Below are positions 15,772 to 25,524 of a DNA stretch of 33,693 nt, one piece after another. A model generated the notes under the pieces. It saw only the letters and a program-made list of their open reading frames with translations, was not told the origin of the DNA and made no database searches. The translations under genes and the position numbers were made by a program. Numbering within the stretch: the first letter of the stretch is position 1; every line of letters begins with the position of its first letter. This DNA is from Ardenticatenia bacterium (GTDB lineage: Bacteria > Chloroflexota > Anaerolineae > 4572-78 > NAK82). The stretch is from positions 1-33,693 of the forward strand of contig QEXY01000148.1 of NCBI GenBank assembly GCA_003130875.1. The letters are read 5' to 3'.

Positions 15772-16163
15772 GTCTGCACTGCCTCAGGGGTGATGCGCAC
15801 GATCACACGCACCTCACCTGGCTGACGATAGGGGTAGCGATCCATTCCCAAGTACTTCTTCGCCAGCTTGTCGATGTGTGCATCTGCCCCTTCTTCGGTC
15901 AGCTCAGCGCGCCCGCGCACTTGTATGTAGCGATAGGGATTGCCCGGATCCGAAACCACCAGGGCCACCCGTCCATCGCGACGCAGATTGCGCTCTTTGA
16001 CGCGCCCCTTGGCCGTGTTGAAGAGCACGTAGATGCCGTCATAGTCCACCCAAACTGGCGTCACCTGAGGAGTTCCATCGGGCATGACGGTCGCCACATA
16101 GCCAAAGGCCCTCTTCTCCTCGCTAAACAGATCGCGATATTGCTCCGGTATCGATACTGCCAT
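15762..16163 (-). CDS. PPOX-fold flavin- or F420-binding oxidoreductase-like protein
   Basis: A 133-residue split-barrel protein of the pyridoxamine 5'-phosphate oxidase superfamily. The blocks ATVMPDGTPQVTPVWVDYDG, VKERNLRRDGRVALVVSDP and YIQVRGRAELTEEG are those of the short PPOX-class proteins annotated as F420-dependent or FMN-binding. Such proteins reduce or bind small molecules; no substrate can be stated. AGGAGG lies seven bases before the ATG (16171-16176). It follows Der at 30 bases and precedes the membrane protein gene, all on the minus strand. Confidence 0.88.
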   Translation of the reverse strand: MAVSIPEQYRDLFSEEKRAFGYVATVMPDGTPQVTPVWVDYDGIYVLFNTAKGRVKERNLRRDGRVALVVSDPGNPYRYIQVRGRAELTEEGADAHIDKLAKKYLGMDRYPYRQPGEVRVIVRITPEAVQTWG

Positions 16164-16170
16164 GGTCTTT

Positions 16171-16176
16171 CCTCCT
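16171..16176 (-). promoter_or_regulatory. Ribosome binding site of the PPOX gene
   Basis: AGGAGG on the minus strand seven bases before the ATG at 16163. Confidence 0.7.
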
Positions 16177-16193
16177 CTTTAAACAAATGGACA

Positions 16194-17633
16194 TCACCGT
16201 TTGTCTTCCTTTTTCGCGTGTCCACGAAATACCAGACGTAATGGTGTGCCGGTAAAATGATATAGCTCACGAATGCGATTTTCAAGATACCGTTCATATG
16301 AAAAGTGCACCAGCTCGGGATCGTTGACAAAGAAAATGAAAGTGGGGGGATCTACCTCCGCCTGGGTGGCGTAGTAAAAGCGCAGCTGGCGCCCACTGCG
16401 ACTTTTGGGCGGGTGGCGTGCGACCGCATCTTGCACCAGCTGGTTGAGGTCACTGGTCGAGATGTGGTAACGGCGCTCTCGCCAGACCTGAAGCGCCACC
16501 TCGAGCACCTGATGCACACGTTGCCCGGTCAATGCTGAGACAAACAACACCGGCACATAGTCCATAAAGCCCAGCATGCTGCGAATCTGCTGGGTGTACT
16601 CTTGCATGGTGTGGGCGTTTTTTTCCACCGCATCCCATTTGTTGACGACGATGACGGCACTCTTCGCCTCTTCAAGAATGTAGCCGGCAATGTGTTGATC
16701 TTGGGCGGTCACCCGGTCGCGCGCATCCAGCACCAACAGACAGACATCCGCGCGATTGATCGCTTTCATCGTGCGCAGGACGCTGTGCTTTTCAACGCCA
16801 GGTGTGATCCTGCCGCGCCGGCGGATGCCGGCCGTGTCGATCAACACAAGCGGCTGTCCGGCAAAGTTCAATCGCGTATCGATGGCGTCCCGGGTAGTGC
16901 CCGGCACCTCGCTCACGATGATGCGCTCCTCACCTAGCAAACGATTGAGGAGAGAGGACTTGCCAACATTAGGACGTCCAACGATAGCAATCTGTGGACA
17001 CTCTTGGGCTGTCTCTTCATCCTCTGTGGACAGCACCCTGGACGAGGCCAGTGCCTCCACAATGCGCTCCAACAGATCGCCGGTACCAAGGCCGTGGAGG
17101 GCGCTGATGGCGATCGGATCCCCCAACCCCAATGCATAAAACTCGACAGCATCCGCGCTGCGACGCGCACTATCGGCTTTGTTGGCGACCAGGAGCACCG
17201 GTTTGCGACTGCGCCGGAGCACGTTGGCGATTTCGCGATCATCTGGGGTAAGCCCCACCTCGGCATCCACCAAAAAGACGACCACATCCGCTTCCTCAAT
17301 GGCGAGATATGCCTGGCGGCGCATTTCTTCCAGGAAAAGGCCACTTTCCACACCAGCCGTCTGACCGATGGGAGGTTTCGTCCCATTCTGGGCACGCCTG
17401 CGCGGACGTTGTGCTGCTTTGCCTTGGGGAGTCTCAAGTGCCGTCAGTCCACCGGTGTCCACCACCAGGAAAGACACATCTCCCCACTCCGCGGTGGCAT
17501 ACAAGCGATCGCGGGTGGTGCCGGGAAGATCCTCCACAATGGCGATGCGCCGCCCTGCCAAGCGATTGAACAACGTGCTCTTGCCGACATTGGGCCTTCC
17601 CACCAGGGCGACAACGGGTTTACTAGCTCCCAT
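16194..17633 (-). CDS. der: Ribosome biogenesis GTPase Der (EngA)
   Basis: Essential double-GTPase that acts in 50S subunit assembly. About 479 residues from this start. Two tandem G domains each show a P-loop GRPNVGKS (first at residues 12-19), a DTGG or DTAG switch and an NKxD base-recognition motif (NKAD, NKWD), followed by the KH-like C-terminal domain (YYATQAEVDPPTFIFFVND). The first G domain carries a basic insert of about 30 residues (RPRRRAQNGTKPPIG) between switch II and the next helix, longer than in most Der proteins. The frame is open to a GTG at 17657, but the ATG at 17633 has GGAG at six bases and gives the normal N-terminus. It follows acnA on the same strand. Confidence 0.95.
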   Translation of the reverse strand: MGASKPVVALVGRPNVGKSTLFNRLAGRRIAIVEDLPGTTRDRLYATAEWGDVSFLVVDTGGLTALETPQGKAAQRPRRRAQNGTKPPIGQTAGVESGLFLEEMRRQAYLAIEEADVVVFLVDAEVGLTPDDREIANVLRRSRKPVLLVANKADSARRSADAVEFYALGLGDPIAISALHGLGTGDLLERIVEALASSRVLSTEDEETAQECPQIAIVGRPNVGKSSLLNRLLGEERIIVSEVPGTTRDAIDTRLNFAGQPLVLIDTAGIRRRGRITPGVEKHSVLRTMKAINRADVCLLVLDARDRVTAQDQHIAGYILEEAKSAVIVVNKWDAVEKNAHTMQEYTQQIRSMLGFMDYVPVLFVSALTGQRVHQVLEVALQVWRERRYHISTSDLNQLVQDAVARHPPKSRSGRQLRFYYATQAEVDPPTFIFFVNDPELVHFSYERYLENRIRELYHFTGTPLRLVFRGHAKKEDKR

Positions 17634-17690
17634 CGCCATCTCCAGAACCCTGACCACCCCTCACCGCATCACCGTGCCTGGACGCTCGGC

Positions 17691-20423
17691 TCACCGAGAT
17701 CCAGCTGGCTCCACACCTCGCTGCTCCGAGGACAACAAGGTGCGCAACACCATCGGCAGAATACCACCATGTCGGTAATATTCGAGTTCGACCGGCGTGT
17801 CAATGCGGCAGAGCATCTCAATCGAGCGCACAGCACCGGACTGGGGGTCTTGCACGTCCACCCGGACCGCCTGTCGCGGCTGCAGATTCTCATCCAAGTG
17901 AATCGTGTAAATCTCATGCCCCGAGAGATTCAGGGTCTCGGCATTCTGACCCTCTCTGAACTGAAGCGGCAGGACTCCCATGCCCACCAGATTGCTGCGA
18001 TGAATGCGCTCGAAACTTTCAGCCAACACGGCACGCACTCCCAGCAAGGAGACCCCCTTGGCCGCCCAATCGCGGCTCGAACCGGTGCCATATTCTTTGC
18101 CGGCCAGTACCAACAACGGCGTACCTTCAGATTTGTAGCGCTGGGCTGCGTCGTAGATGGTCATCACCTCGCCGCTGGGCAGGTGGGTGGTCCATCCGCC
18201 CTCACGACCGGGCACCAGCTGGTTCTTGAAACGCACATTCGCAAAGGTCCCCCGAGTCATCACGCGGTCATTGCCACGCCGTGCCCCATAGCTGTTGAAT
18301 TCCGCGGGCGGCACACCCATCTGGACCAGATATTGTCCCGCCGGGCTGTCGACAGGGATCGAACCGGCAGGAGAGATATGATCGGTGGTGACGCTGTCAC
18401 CCGCCTTCACCAGCACCCGCGCACCGAGAATAGGAGAAATCGGCGGCACCTCACGCGTCACCGCGGTGAAAAAGGGTGGCTCCTGGATATAGGTCGATTC
18501 AGGATCCCACTCATAGACGGTACCCTCAGGCACCGGGAGAGCGTTCCAAAGCGGATTGTCCAGCTCGATACGTGCGTAGGTTTTGCGAAAGTCCTCTGGC
18601 GAAAGGACGCGTTCCATCAAAGCGGTGACCTCGGCATGCGAGGGCCAGATGTCACGCAGGTAGACCGGTTGTCCCGCCGGGTCATATCCCAACGGCTCGT
18701 TCAAAAGATCGATGTCCACGCGTCCTGCCAATGCATAGGCAACCACCAATGGTGGAGAAGCCAGGTAATTCGCCTTGACCACCGGATGAATGCGCCCCTC
18801 AAAGTTGCGGTTGCCACTCAGCACCGCGACCACGACCAGCTCACGTTCGACGATCGCCTGGGCTACTGCCTCGGGTAATGGACCGCTATTGCCGACGCAG
18901 GTGGTGCAACCGTAGCCCACTGTGTAAAAGCCGAGTTGCTCGAGATAAGGGGTCAGGCCCGCTTTGTCTAAATAGGCACTCACCACTCGTGAGCCAGGTG
19001 CCAAGCTGGTCTTTACGTACGCTGGGGTGTGCAAGCCCCTCTCGACCGCCTTCTTCGCCAGCAGTCCCGCCGCCAACATCACCGATGGATTGCTGGTGTT
19101 GGTGCAGCTGGTGATAGCCGCCAGCACCACGCTACCGTGTCCGATGCCATCGCTTCCAGCGCGACCTCGTTCCAGCGCTTCCTCGGAAAGGCCATAGCCG
19201 CGTTGCTCCACCGGAGCGCGCAAAACCTGGTAAAAGCTGCGGCTCAGCTGTGCCAGCGGCACACGGTCTTGAGGACGCTTCGGGCCAGCCAGGCTGGGTT
19301 CCACCTGTCCCAAATCGAGCTCGATGATATCGCTGAACTCAGGCTCGGGAGTTGCGTCGCCGCGGAACAGGCCCTGCTCTTTGCAATAGCGTTCCACCAG
19401 GGTGACCAGCTCTTCTGGCCGTCCGGTCAACCGCAGATAACGCAAGCTCTCTTCGTCCACCGGGAAGAAGCCCATCGTCGCTCCATAGTCGGGCGCCATA
19501 TTCGCGATCGTCGCCCGATCGGGCAGGCTGATCTGGCTCAACCCGGTGCCACAGAACTCGACGAACTTGCCCACCACCCCCTTCTGCCGCAGCAGCTGCG
19601 TGACCGTCAAGGTCAAGTCCGTGGCGGTGACACCTTCGCGCAACTGACCTACTAAACGAAAGCCGACCACCTCCGGCATCAGCATCGAGATGGGCTGTCC
19701 CAGCATCACCGCCTCTGCCTCGATGCCGCCCACTCCCCAGCCGACCACGCCCAGACCATTGATCATCGGCGTGTGACTGTCGGTGCCCAAACAGCTATCC
19801 GGAAAAGCGATCATTCCGTCCGGAGTGCTCTGTAACTGTACCACCGGTGTGATATATTCCAGATTAACCTGATGGACGATCCCACTGGCAGGTGGCACGA
19901 CACGGAAATTACGAAAAGCGCGCTGCGCCCAGCGCAAGAAGATATAGCGCTCGCGGTTGCGCTGGAACTCCAGCGCGACATTGCGTCGCATCGCATCGGG
20001 GTTGCCGAAGTAATCCACTTGAAGCGAGTGGTCGATCACCAGGTCCACCGGCAGGATGGGGTTGACTTTCTCAGGGTCGCCCCCCACGCGCGCCATCGCT
20101 GAGCGCATGGCCACCAGATCGACCATTGCCGGCACACCCGTAAAATCTTGCATGATAACGCGCGCCGGTCGGAAGGGCACCTCAATCAGGCGAGGCGCGT
20201 GCGCATTCCAAGCTGCCAGATTGGCGATATCCTGTTCTGTGATGGCAAAGCCATCACACTGTCGCAAAGCCGCTTCCAACAACACTTTGATCGAGAAAGG
20301 CAGGCGCGAGATAGCGCCCAGCCCTCGCTTCTCCAACACCTCCAGACGATACAGCCAGGCATCTTCTTGACCGGCATCGAACTTTGTGCGTGCCCCCAAT
20401 GGATCATGGATAGGTTGTGGCAT
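17691..20423 (-). CDS. acnA: Aconitate hydratase (aconitase A type)
   Basis: Cytoplasmic iron-sulfur hydratase that interconverts citrate and isocitrate in the TCA cycle. At 910 residues it has the AcnA/IRP length. The three [4Fe-4S] ligand cysteines are at 440 ([10 protein letters not shown]), 506 and 509 ([10 protein letters not shown]), close to the E. coli AcnA numbering. Other conserved blocks are [34 protein letters not shown] and the C-terminal swivelling-domain block [16 protein letters not shown]. An AGAGGAG lies 15 bases before the ATG, rather far. Der follows after a short gap, probably in the same transcript. Confidence 0.97.
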   Translation of the reverse strand: MPQPIHDPLGARTKFDAGQEDAWLYRLEVLEKRGLGAISRLPFSIKVLLEAALRQCDGFAITEQDIANLAAWNAHAPRLIEVPFRPARVIMQDFTGVPAMVDLVAMRSAMARVGGDPEKVNPILPVDLVIDHSLQVDYFGNPDAMRRNVALEFQRNRERYIFLRWAQRAFRNFRVVPPASGIVHQVNLEYITPVVQLQSTPDGMIAFPDSCLGTDSHTPMINGLGVVGWGVGGIEAEAVMLGQPISMLMPEVVGFRLVGQLREGVTATDLTLTVTQLLRQKGVVGKFVEFCGTGLSQISLPDRATIANMAPDYGATMGFFPVDEESLRYLRLTGRPEELVTLVERYCKEQGLFRGDATPEPEFSDIIELDLGQVEPSLAGPKRPQDRVPLAQLSRSFYQVLRAPVEQRGYGLSEEALERGRAGSDGIGHGSVVLAAITSCTNTSNPSVMLAAGLLAKKAVERGLHTPAYVKTSLAPGSRVVSAYLDKAGLTPYLEQLGFYTVGYGCTTCVGNSGPLPEAVAQAIVERELVVVAVLSGNRNFEGRIHPVVKANYLASPPLVVAYALAGRVDIDLLNEPLGYDPAGQPVYLRDIWPSHAEVTALMERVLSPEDFRKTYARIELDNPLWNALPVPEGTVYEWDPESTYIQEPPFFTAVTREVPPISPILGARVLVKAGDSVTTDHISPAGSIPVDSPAGQYLVQMGVPPAEFNSYGARRGNDRVMTRGTFANVRFKNQLVPGREGGWTTHLPSGEVMTIYDAAQRYKSEGTPLLVLAGKEYGTGSSRDWAAKGVSLLGVRAVLAESFERIHRSNLVGMGVLPLQFREGQNAETLNLSGHEIYTIHLDENLQPRQAVRVDVQDPQSGAVRSIEMLCRIDTPVELEYYRHGGILPMVLRTLLSSEQRGVEPAGSR

Positions 20424-20606
20424 AGGTCGGTGTGTCTACTCCTCTTACATCACGACAGGATAGTATGCTTCAGACAATATTGGGATCGTCCCCACCCTGG
20501 AGCGGAATCCATCATCAACACAATTGTACTCGGACCATTGTCCCTGTCCAAGTTGCGGGAAAGTTGTGCGCCCCAAGCTGTCTCCGCCCTTCCCTTCGAC
20601 TGCAAT

Positions 20607-20635
20607 TTGAATAATACGAGTTCTTGGGTTATGAT
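20607..20635 (+). promoter_or_regulatory. Sigma-70-like promoter at the head of the cytochrome c maturation cluster
   Basis: TTGAAT (20607-20612), a 17-base spacer and TATGAT (20630-20635), giving a leader of about 30 bases to the ATG at 20674. It is the best promoter match in the 250-base gap between acnA and this gene; the rest of that gap shows nothing else clear. Confidence 0.6.
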
Positions 20636-20673
20636 ACGCGAAGAACACACCGAGAACAGGAAATCTATAGCGG

Positions 20674-21621
20674 ATGAAGCTGTTCAAATGGACGGGTCTG
20701 GCTGCGGGGATATCACTTCTCGTATGCATAGGGTTGCTGACCAGTTTTACAGAGGCTGCTGCACAACCCCCTGACACACTTGCCAGTATGACCGTCGCGC
20801 TATGGCCAGAGTACGACCGCCCAGAGGTCCTGGTCATATACCAGGGTGAGCTAACACCAGAAGCGCCTCTACCTGCCACCGTGAGCATCGAGCTGCCGGC
20901 CAATGTGGAGCAGATGCACGCGGTTGCCTATCTGGATGAGAACACCAACACCCTTATCAGCCTGGACGAGTTTCGCCTTGAAGCAACTTCACAAGGCAAG
21001 CGTCTGATACTGACCACCCCCGCGCGACGTTTTCACGCAGAATATTATGCCGATGGCCTGCTGACTCGAGAAGGATCTACCCGCACCGTCCATTTTGCCT
21101 TCACGGCGACCACCCCCATAGAAAACTTCCGCTTTGAGCTGCAACAACCGCTCGGTGCTGTGGATTTCACTTCCGAGCCCATGCCCGTTTCCATAGAGAA
21201 GCGCAAAGACACTCTCTTCTACGCCCAATACGCGGCCGAGGCGCTCGCTGCGGGAGAATCGCGGTCAGTTCGCGCTTCCTATCGGCGCACGATCGACGGG
21301 TTGTCGTTCGATGCGATGCGCACAGCGTCGGGAAGCACCGCCAGTGCATCTGTGTCGACCGCTGCGCGCACAGGCTGGCCCCCGGGGTGGGGTGTTGCCC
21401 TGGTCGGCGCGTTTCTCGTGGGCGCCGGACTGGGTTATTTGATGCGTATCCGGCTCCATAAGGGGCATCCAAGAAGCACGCACCGCACCGAATCGTCCGG
21501 ACACGGTGTCGCAGCGAACTACTGCTATCGATGCGGTACACACCTCTATCCTGAAGCACTTTACTGTCACGCGTGCGGCGCGTCACGGCGCAGTGGCTCT
21601 ATAGTGGAACCATCCAAATGA
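20674..21621 (+). CDS. Exported beta-domain membrane protein with C-terminal zinc ribbon (ccm-associated)
   Basis: A 315-residue protein of unknown function at the head of the ccm cluster. Residues 1-31 are a signal peptide (GLAAGISLLVCIGLLTSF, then AAAQ). Residues 35-210 look like an extracytoplasmic beta domain (MTVALWPEYDRPEVLVIYQG, SIELPANVEQMHAVAYLD). A helix at about 236-258 crosses the membrane, and the cytoplasmic tail holds a zinc ribbon CYRC(x10)CHAC at residues 284-301. It has its own promoter and is separated from ccmE by 113 bases. The layout (outside beta domain, one helix, inside zinc ribbon) could transmit a signal or tether a cytoplasmic partner. I know no tested function. 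Confidence 0.75.
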   Translation: MKLFKWTGLAAGISLLVCIGLLTSFTEAAAQPPDTLASMTVALWPEYDRPEVLVIYQGELTPEAPLPATVSIELPANVEQMHAVAYLDENTNTLISLDEFRLEATSQGKRLILTTPARRFHAEYYADGLLTREGSTRTVHFAFTATTPIENFRFELQQPLGAVDFTSEPMPVSIEKRKDTLFYAQYAAEALAAGESRSVRASYRRTIDGLSFDAMRTASGSTASASVSTAARTGWPPGWGVALVGAFLVGAGLGYLMRIRLHKGHPRSTHRTESSGHGVAANYCYRCGTHLYPEALYCHACGASRRSGSIVEPSK

Positions 21622-21734
21622 TCTGTCTGAGGGGCAAAGGGAGGTCGGGAGTTTAATACCATGTTAATCCAGAGATGCTAAAATCAAGTGTTGTAGCTGG
21701 GTTTCGTGTTTTTATGTCAAAAAGGTGAAACGTT

Positions 21735-22205
21735 ATGGAAGAAGAAATGATGGATAGGATGTCATACGTGTCTCGCCCGGTGAGACGTAATCGTCTCAAA
21801 TTTCTATTGGGAGGCGGCGTCATTGCACTGGCGGTCATCTATCTTATTTTCACCGCGACGCAGAGCACAGCGGCTTACTTCTTTACCATCAGCGAGCTTT
21901 ACGCGCGCGGAGAGGCGGCATATGATCGCTACGTCCGAGTTTCCGGCAAAGTAACCGACGCAGCGATCCAATTCGACCCACGCGATTTGATGTTGCGCTT
22001 TCAGATTGCGGATGAAAATGGACAAACGCTGTCGGTTGTCTTTCACGGTCCTAAGCCCGATCAGCTGCGTCCGGATGCCGAGGCTATCCTCGAAGGCAAG
22101 TTCGATGGCAAGGTCTTCACTGCACAAACCATCCTGCTGAAATGCCCTTCCAAGTATGAAGAGGAGAAAGGGATAGTCGAAGAGAAGGTCGAGGCAGTCC
22201 GCTGA
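21735..22205 (+). CDS. ccmE: Cytochrome c maturation heme chaperone CcmE, CxxxY variant
   Basis: Membrane-anchored periplasmic-side chaperone that holds heme covalently and passes it to CcmF. It has 156 residues: cytoplasmic N-terminus, anchor at about 24-41, then the OB-fold (VRVSGKVTDAAIQFDP, LMLRFQIADENGQTLSVVFHG, EGKFDGKVFTAQTILLKC). The heme-attachment site is CPSKY at residues 137-141 (bases 22143-22157), in place of the classical HxxxY. The Cys type is known from Desulfovibrio and some archaea and other bacteria. An AAGGTGA lies a few bases before the ATG. It leads the run ccmE-ccmF-ccmH-ccmG. Confidence 0.93.
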   Translation: MEEEMMDRMSYVSRPVRRNRLKFLLGGGVIALAVIYLIFTATQSTAAYFFTISELYARGEAAYDRYVRVSGKVTDAAIQFDPRDLMLRFQIADENGQTLSVVFHGPKPDQLRPDAEAILEGKFDGKVFTAQTILLKCPSKYEEEKGIVEEKVEAVR

Positions 22206-22300
22206 TCCGGTTTCACGGGATGCGGCGCTCTCCGCATGTGCTATGGGCATGGACGTGAGATGGAAGGCTGGTTTGAATCTCCTGGGTTTAGAGGGTTTGC

Positions 22301-24430
22301 ATGATAGCTGATCTGGGTTATGTTGCACTCCTGTTGGCATTTGTGTTGAGCATTTTTGCTGCATTGGCGGCGTGGTTGGGCGAGCGTCACCGCATAATCG
22401 AGTTGGTGTTCAGTGCACGCAACGGCGTATTGGCGGTGGCAGGATTGCTGACGCTAGCAGTGTTGATTGAGCTTTTTCTATTGCTCAACAGCGACTTCCG
22501 TGTGATGTACGTCGCCCAAGTGACCAATCGTGCGATGCCTGCCTTCTTCAAACTCACCGCACTATGGGGTGGACAAGCGGGCTCGCTCCTCTTCTGGTCC
22601 TGGCTGATGGCGTTGTTTGCTGCGGCTGCTGTGCTGAGTGGCTGGCAGCGCACGCGCATTTTGATGCCCAAAGTGATTGTGGTGACCCAGCTCACGCTCG
22701 CCTTTTTCCTCAGCTTGATTTCAGGCGTCTGGGCCCTTTTGGCATCACCGCTCGAAGCGCTTGGGATGACAACCGGTGCTGCGCTGATGGCTGAGATGGA
22801 AACGCTCACTCCATTCTATCAGCTTGCATTCACCCCGGTCGACGGCAATGGCCTCAACCCGCTCCTGCGCCACTGGGGTATGATTGTCCATCCCCCCTTA
22901 CTCTATCTGGGTTTTGTAGGCTTCGTGATCCCATTCGCCTTTGCGGTAGCCGCGTTGAGCACGCGTCAGACCGGTGATTTGTGGATTCGAGTGATCCGCC
23001 GCTGGACGCTGGTAGCGTGGTTATTCCTCTCAATGGGGCTGCTGGTAGGCATGTGGTGGGCGTATGGCGTGCTGGGCTGGGGCGGTTACTGGGGCTGGGA
23101 TCCAGTGGAGAACGCTGCGCTGATGCCGTGGCTGACGGGCACCGCCTTTCTGCACTCGGTGATCATCCAAGAGAGACGGGGCATGTTCAAAGTGTGGAAC
23201 ATGGTGCTGATCATGATCACCTACAGCCTGGTGATCTTCGGCACGTTCCTCACGCGCAGTGGCGTGGTCTCCTCGGTGCATGCCTTTGCTCAGTCAGGTG
23301 TCGGGCCTTTGTTCCTCGGCTTCGTGGGGGCCACCTTGATCGTTTCTGTTGTGCTGCTGTTCCTGCGGCTGGATAGCTTGCGCAGTGAACACGCGCTCGA
23401 TTCACTGGTATCCCGTGAGGCGATCTTCCTGCTCAACAATTTGCTATTTCTGGCGATTTTCTTCGTGACCTTCTGGGGCACCATCTTCCCGGTGGTTTCC
23501 GAGCTGCTGGCCGGACAGAAAGCGATTGTGGGCCCGCCTTTCTTCAACCAAGTCAACGGCCCGCTCTTCGCTCTGCTGGTGTTGACGATGGGCATTGCCC
23601 CCTTAATGCCCTGGCGACGCACATCACCAGCTAAGTTGGCTCGCCTGCTGGCATGGCCCGTCTTGGCCGGGCTGGCGACGACTCTGGGATTGCTGGTCAC
23701 GCCCGCCATGCGTCAATTTGCCGTTCTGCCGGGCACTTCACTGCGCATCGTCCCAGTGACCGCGTTTTACGGCCTGCTGGTGTTCACTTTGGTGGTGATC
23801 GGGCAAGAATTCTGGCGTGGCATCCGCACACGCCGGCGAGCTATCGGAGAGACTTATTGGACCGCCCTGCTGAACCTAGTTCGATACAACCGGCGCCGCT
23901 ATGGGGGCTACTTGGTCCACCTGGGTGTCGTGATGATCGCTCTGGGTGTCATCGGCACCAACTTCTTCAAGGTGGAGACACAACGCAACCTGGCACAAGG
24001 GGAGTCGTTCACTATCGCTTCGCCTCTCACAGGCACTTATACGGTGACTTATGAGGGTTTGAGCGCTTCTATTGTTGCGGAGGATGTGCGTCGCACAGCC
24101 GCCGTATTGAAGATCACGCGCGAAGGACAATTGGTCGGCATGCTCCAGCCTGGACAAGACTTTTTCATCGCGCAAGAACAGGCGATGACCACGCCGGCAA
24201 TGTACCACTCGCTCGCCGAAGATCTCTACATCATCCTGGCAGGATGGGAGAACGGCGGCGCTACAGCCACCTTCAAAGCATATGTAGAACCTCTGATCAA
24301 TTGGCTCTGGATCGGCGGATTGGTGTTTATTCTCGGCACTGCGATGGCTGTGTGGCCGACGCCGGTGGAGGAACGGCGCATTGCCATGGCTACAAGCGCC
24401 TCAGGCCGTGTTGTGACAGCGAGGTCCTGA
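22301..24430 (+). CDS. ccmF: Cytochrome c heme lyase CcmF (NrfE/CycK family)
   Basis: Large integral membrane heme lyase that joins heme from CcmE to the apocytochrome CXXCH motif. It has 709 residues with about 14-15 helices. The tryptophan-rich heme-handling (WWD) domain GWGGYWGWDPVENAALMPW is near residue 257, followed by HSVIIQERRGMFKVWN and the FLTRSGVVSSVHAF block containing a conserved histidine. The C-terminal third holds the periplasmic loop (about residues 560-670) and a last helix. Four bases separate its stop from the ccmH start. Confidence 0.95.
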   Translation: MIADLGYVALLLAFVLSIFAALAAWLGERHRIIELVFSARNGVLAVAGLLTLAVLIELFLLLNSDFRVMYVAQVTNRAMPAFFKLTALWGGQAGSLLFWSWLMALFAAAAVLSGWQRTRILMPKVIVVTQLTLAFFLSLISGVWALLASPLEALGMTTGAALMAEMETLTPFYQLAFTPVDGNGLNPLLRHWGMIVHPPLLYLGFVGFVIPFAFAVAALSTRQTGDLWIRVIRRWTLVAWLFLSMGLLVGMWWAYGVLGWGGYWGWDPVENAALMPWLTGTAFLHSVIIQERRGMFKVWNMVLIMITYSLVIFGTFLTRSGVVSSVHAFAQSGVGPLFLGFVGATLIVSVVLLFLRLDSLRSEHALDSLVSREAIFLLNNLLFLAIFFVTFWGTIFPVVSELLAGQKAIVGPPFFNQVNGPLFALLVLTMGIAPLMPWRRTSPAKLARLLAWPVLAGLATTLGLLVTPAMRQFAVLPGTSLRIVPVTAFYGLLVFTLVVIGQEFWRGIRTRRRAIGETYWTALLNLVRYNRRRYGGYLVHLGVVMIALGVIGTNFFKVETQRNLAQGESFTIASPLTGTYTVTYEGLSASIVAEDVRRTAAVLKITREGQLVGMLQPGQDFFIAQEQAMTTPAMYHSLAEDLYIILAGWENGGATATFKAYVEPLINWLWIGGLVFILGTAMAVWPTPVEERRIAMATSASGRVVTARS

Positions 24431-24433
24431 GCG

Positions 24434-24934
24434 ATGTTTGGAGTGTTGAGAGTTGCTCTGCGGTGTCTTGCGTTTTCATCTTTATGGGTGGTGCTGGCAC
24501 TTGCCTGGGATGCGCCAGGTATGTTTGCTCAAACACCCTCGCCGGACGAGATCAATCGGGTGGCCAAGATGTTGAGCTGCCCTACGTGTGCCGGGATCAA
24601 TGTGGCCGACTGTCCCACAGAGACATGTGCGCAGTGGCGCGCCAAGATCGGTGAGCTGCTAGCCGAAGGCAAAACCGACCAGGAAATCCTCGAATACTTC
24701 GCCGCACGTTATGGCGACCATGTGTTGCAGGTGCCTCCAACGCGTGGCTTTTTCCTGGGCGTCTGGATTGTGCCCATCATAGCGATACTGGCCGGGCTGG
24801 GCACGTTTGGCTATCTGGCGCACCGTTGGACGAAACGCCCTACGGCGATAGAGAGTCCAGCTGTCCCGAGCGATGCTGTAGAGGACGAGTACGTCAAACG
24901 CGTGGAGCAGGAGCTACAGTCGTGGCAGAAGTGA
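24434..24934 (+). CDS. ccmH: Cytochrome c maturation thiol-redox protein CcmH/CycL
   Basis: Membrane protein that keeps apocytochrome c cysteines reduced and presents them to CcmF. It has 166 residues: signal/anchor at 7-25, the redox motif LSCPTC with Cys49 and Cys52 (counterpart of LRCxxC), the three-helix domain ending in YFAARYGDHVLQVPP, and a second helix at about 106-127. Two additional cysteines, Cys60 and Cys65 in DCPTETC, lie where E. coli CcmH has none. Its TGA overlaps the 5' end of the next gene. Presence of CcmH beside a Cys-type CcmE is unusual compared with the Desulfovibrio-type system. Confidence 0.92.
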   Translation: MFGVLRVALRCLAFSSLWVVLALAWDAPGMFAQTPSPDEINRVAKMLSCPTCAGINVADCPTETCAQWRAKIGELLAEGKTDQEILEYFAARYGDHVLQVPPTRGFFLGVWIVPIIAILAGLGTFGYLAHRWTKRPTAIESPAVPSDAVEDEYVKRVEQELQSWQK

Positions 24935-25524
24935 GAGAGGAGACCCCGCCTCCCCCCTATGTAGCCAAGGCGCATCCCGCCGGACGACGCTTGATCTGGC
25001 TGATCGTCGTGCTGGCGTTATTGGGCACATTGCTGGGATTGCTGGCATTGGGATTACAGCCGCGCACATCTGTAACGCTCCAAGGCAAGCCGGCGCCTCC
25101 ATTCGCGATCACCGCCATCAACGGAGAATTTGCCGGTCAAAAGTTCTCCCTGGCTGATCTGCGTGGGCATATTGTGGTGTTGAACATATGGGCATCGTGG
25201 TGCGTTGAGTGCGCACGTGAGGCAACGGTCTTGGAGCAAGCCTGGCGCGCATACCGTCCGCGCGGAGTGTGGTTCATCGGAGTGGATTATCTGGATACTG
25301 ACACAGCCGGCCTAGCTTACCTGAAGCGGTTCGACATCACATATCCCAACGGCCCCGACATCGGCTCGCGCATCTATCAGGCATACCGGGCCACAGGGGT
25401 GCCTGAGACCTTCTTCATCGACCGCGACGGCATCGTGCAGCATGTGCAGATTGGCCCGATCGGTCAGACCCAGCTCGATGCACTGCTCGACCGTCTTCTG
25501 ACCCAGGGGAGATCTCAGCCGTGA
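24922..25524 (+). CDS. TlpA/CcmG-like membrane-anchored thioredoxin
   Basis: Thiol-disulfide reductant on the outer face of the membrane, expected to reduce CcmH or apocytochrome cysteines. From this start it has 200 residues: anchor at about 23-45, then a TlpA/AhpC-TSA type thioredoxin fold with the redox centre WCVEC (Cys94, Cys97) in NIWASWCVECARE and the cis-Pro block GVPETFFIDRDG. The frame is open to an ATG at 24826 inside ccmH, but GTG at 24922 has AGGAG eight bases before it and gives the normal short cytoplasmic N-terminus; it overlaps the ccmH end by 13 bases. The stop overlaps the following gene in a GTGA arrangement. Confidence 0.92.
   Translation: MAEVREETPPPPYVAKAHPAGRRLIWLIVVLALLGTLLGLLALGLQPRTSVTLQGKPAPPFAITAINGEFAGQKFSLADLRGHIVVLNIWASWCVECAREATVLEQAWRAYRPRGVWFIGVDYLDTDTAGLAYLKRFDITYPNGPDIGSRIYQAYRATGVPETFFIDRDGIVQHVQIGPIGQTQLDALLDRLLTQGRSQP

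Noticed and set aside
17004-18878. Plus-strand open frame of 624 codons opposite der and acnA
   Set aside because: Both genes on the other strand are certain; this frame has no motif and no ribosome binding site.
21622-21734. Separate promoter for ccmE
   Set aside because: AT-rich strings are present, but no -35/-10 pair with proper spacing is convincing; the gene may be read from the promoter at 20607-20635.
24826-24921. 32-codon extension of the TlpA-like gene inside ccmH
   Set aside because: The extension is an out-of-frame reading of the ccmH end; GTG at 24922 has AGGAG at eight bases and gives a normal membrane-anchor N-terminus.
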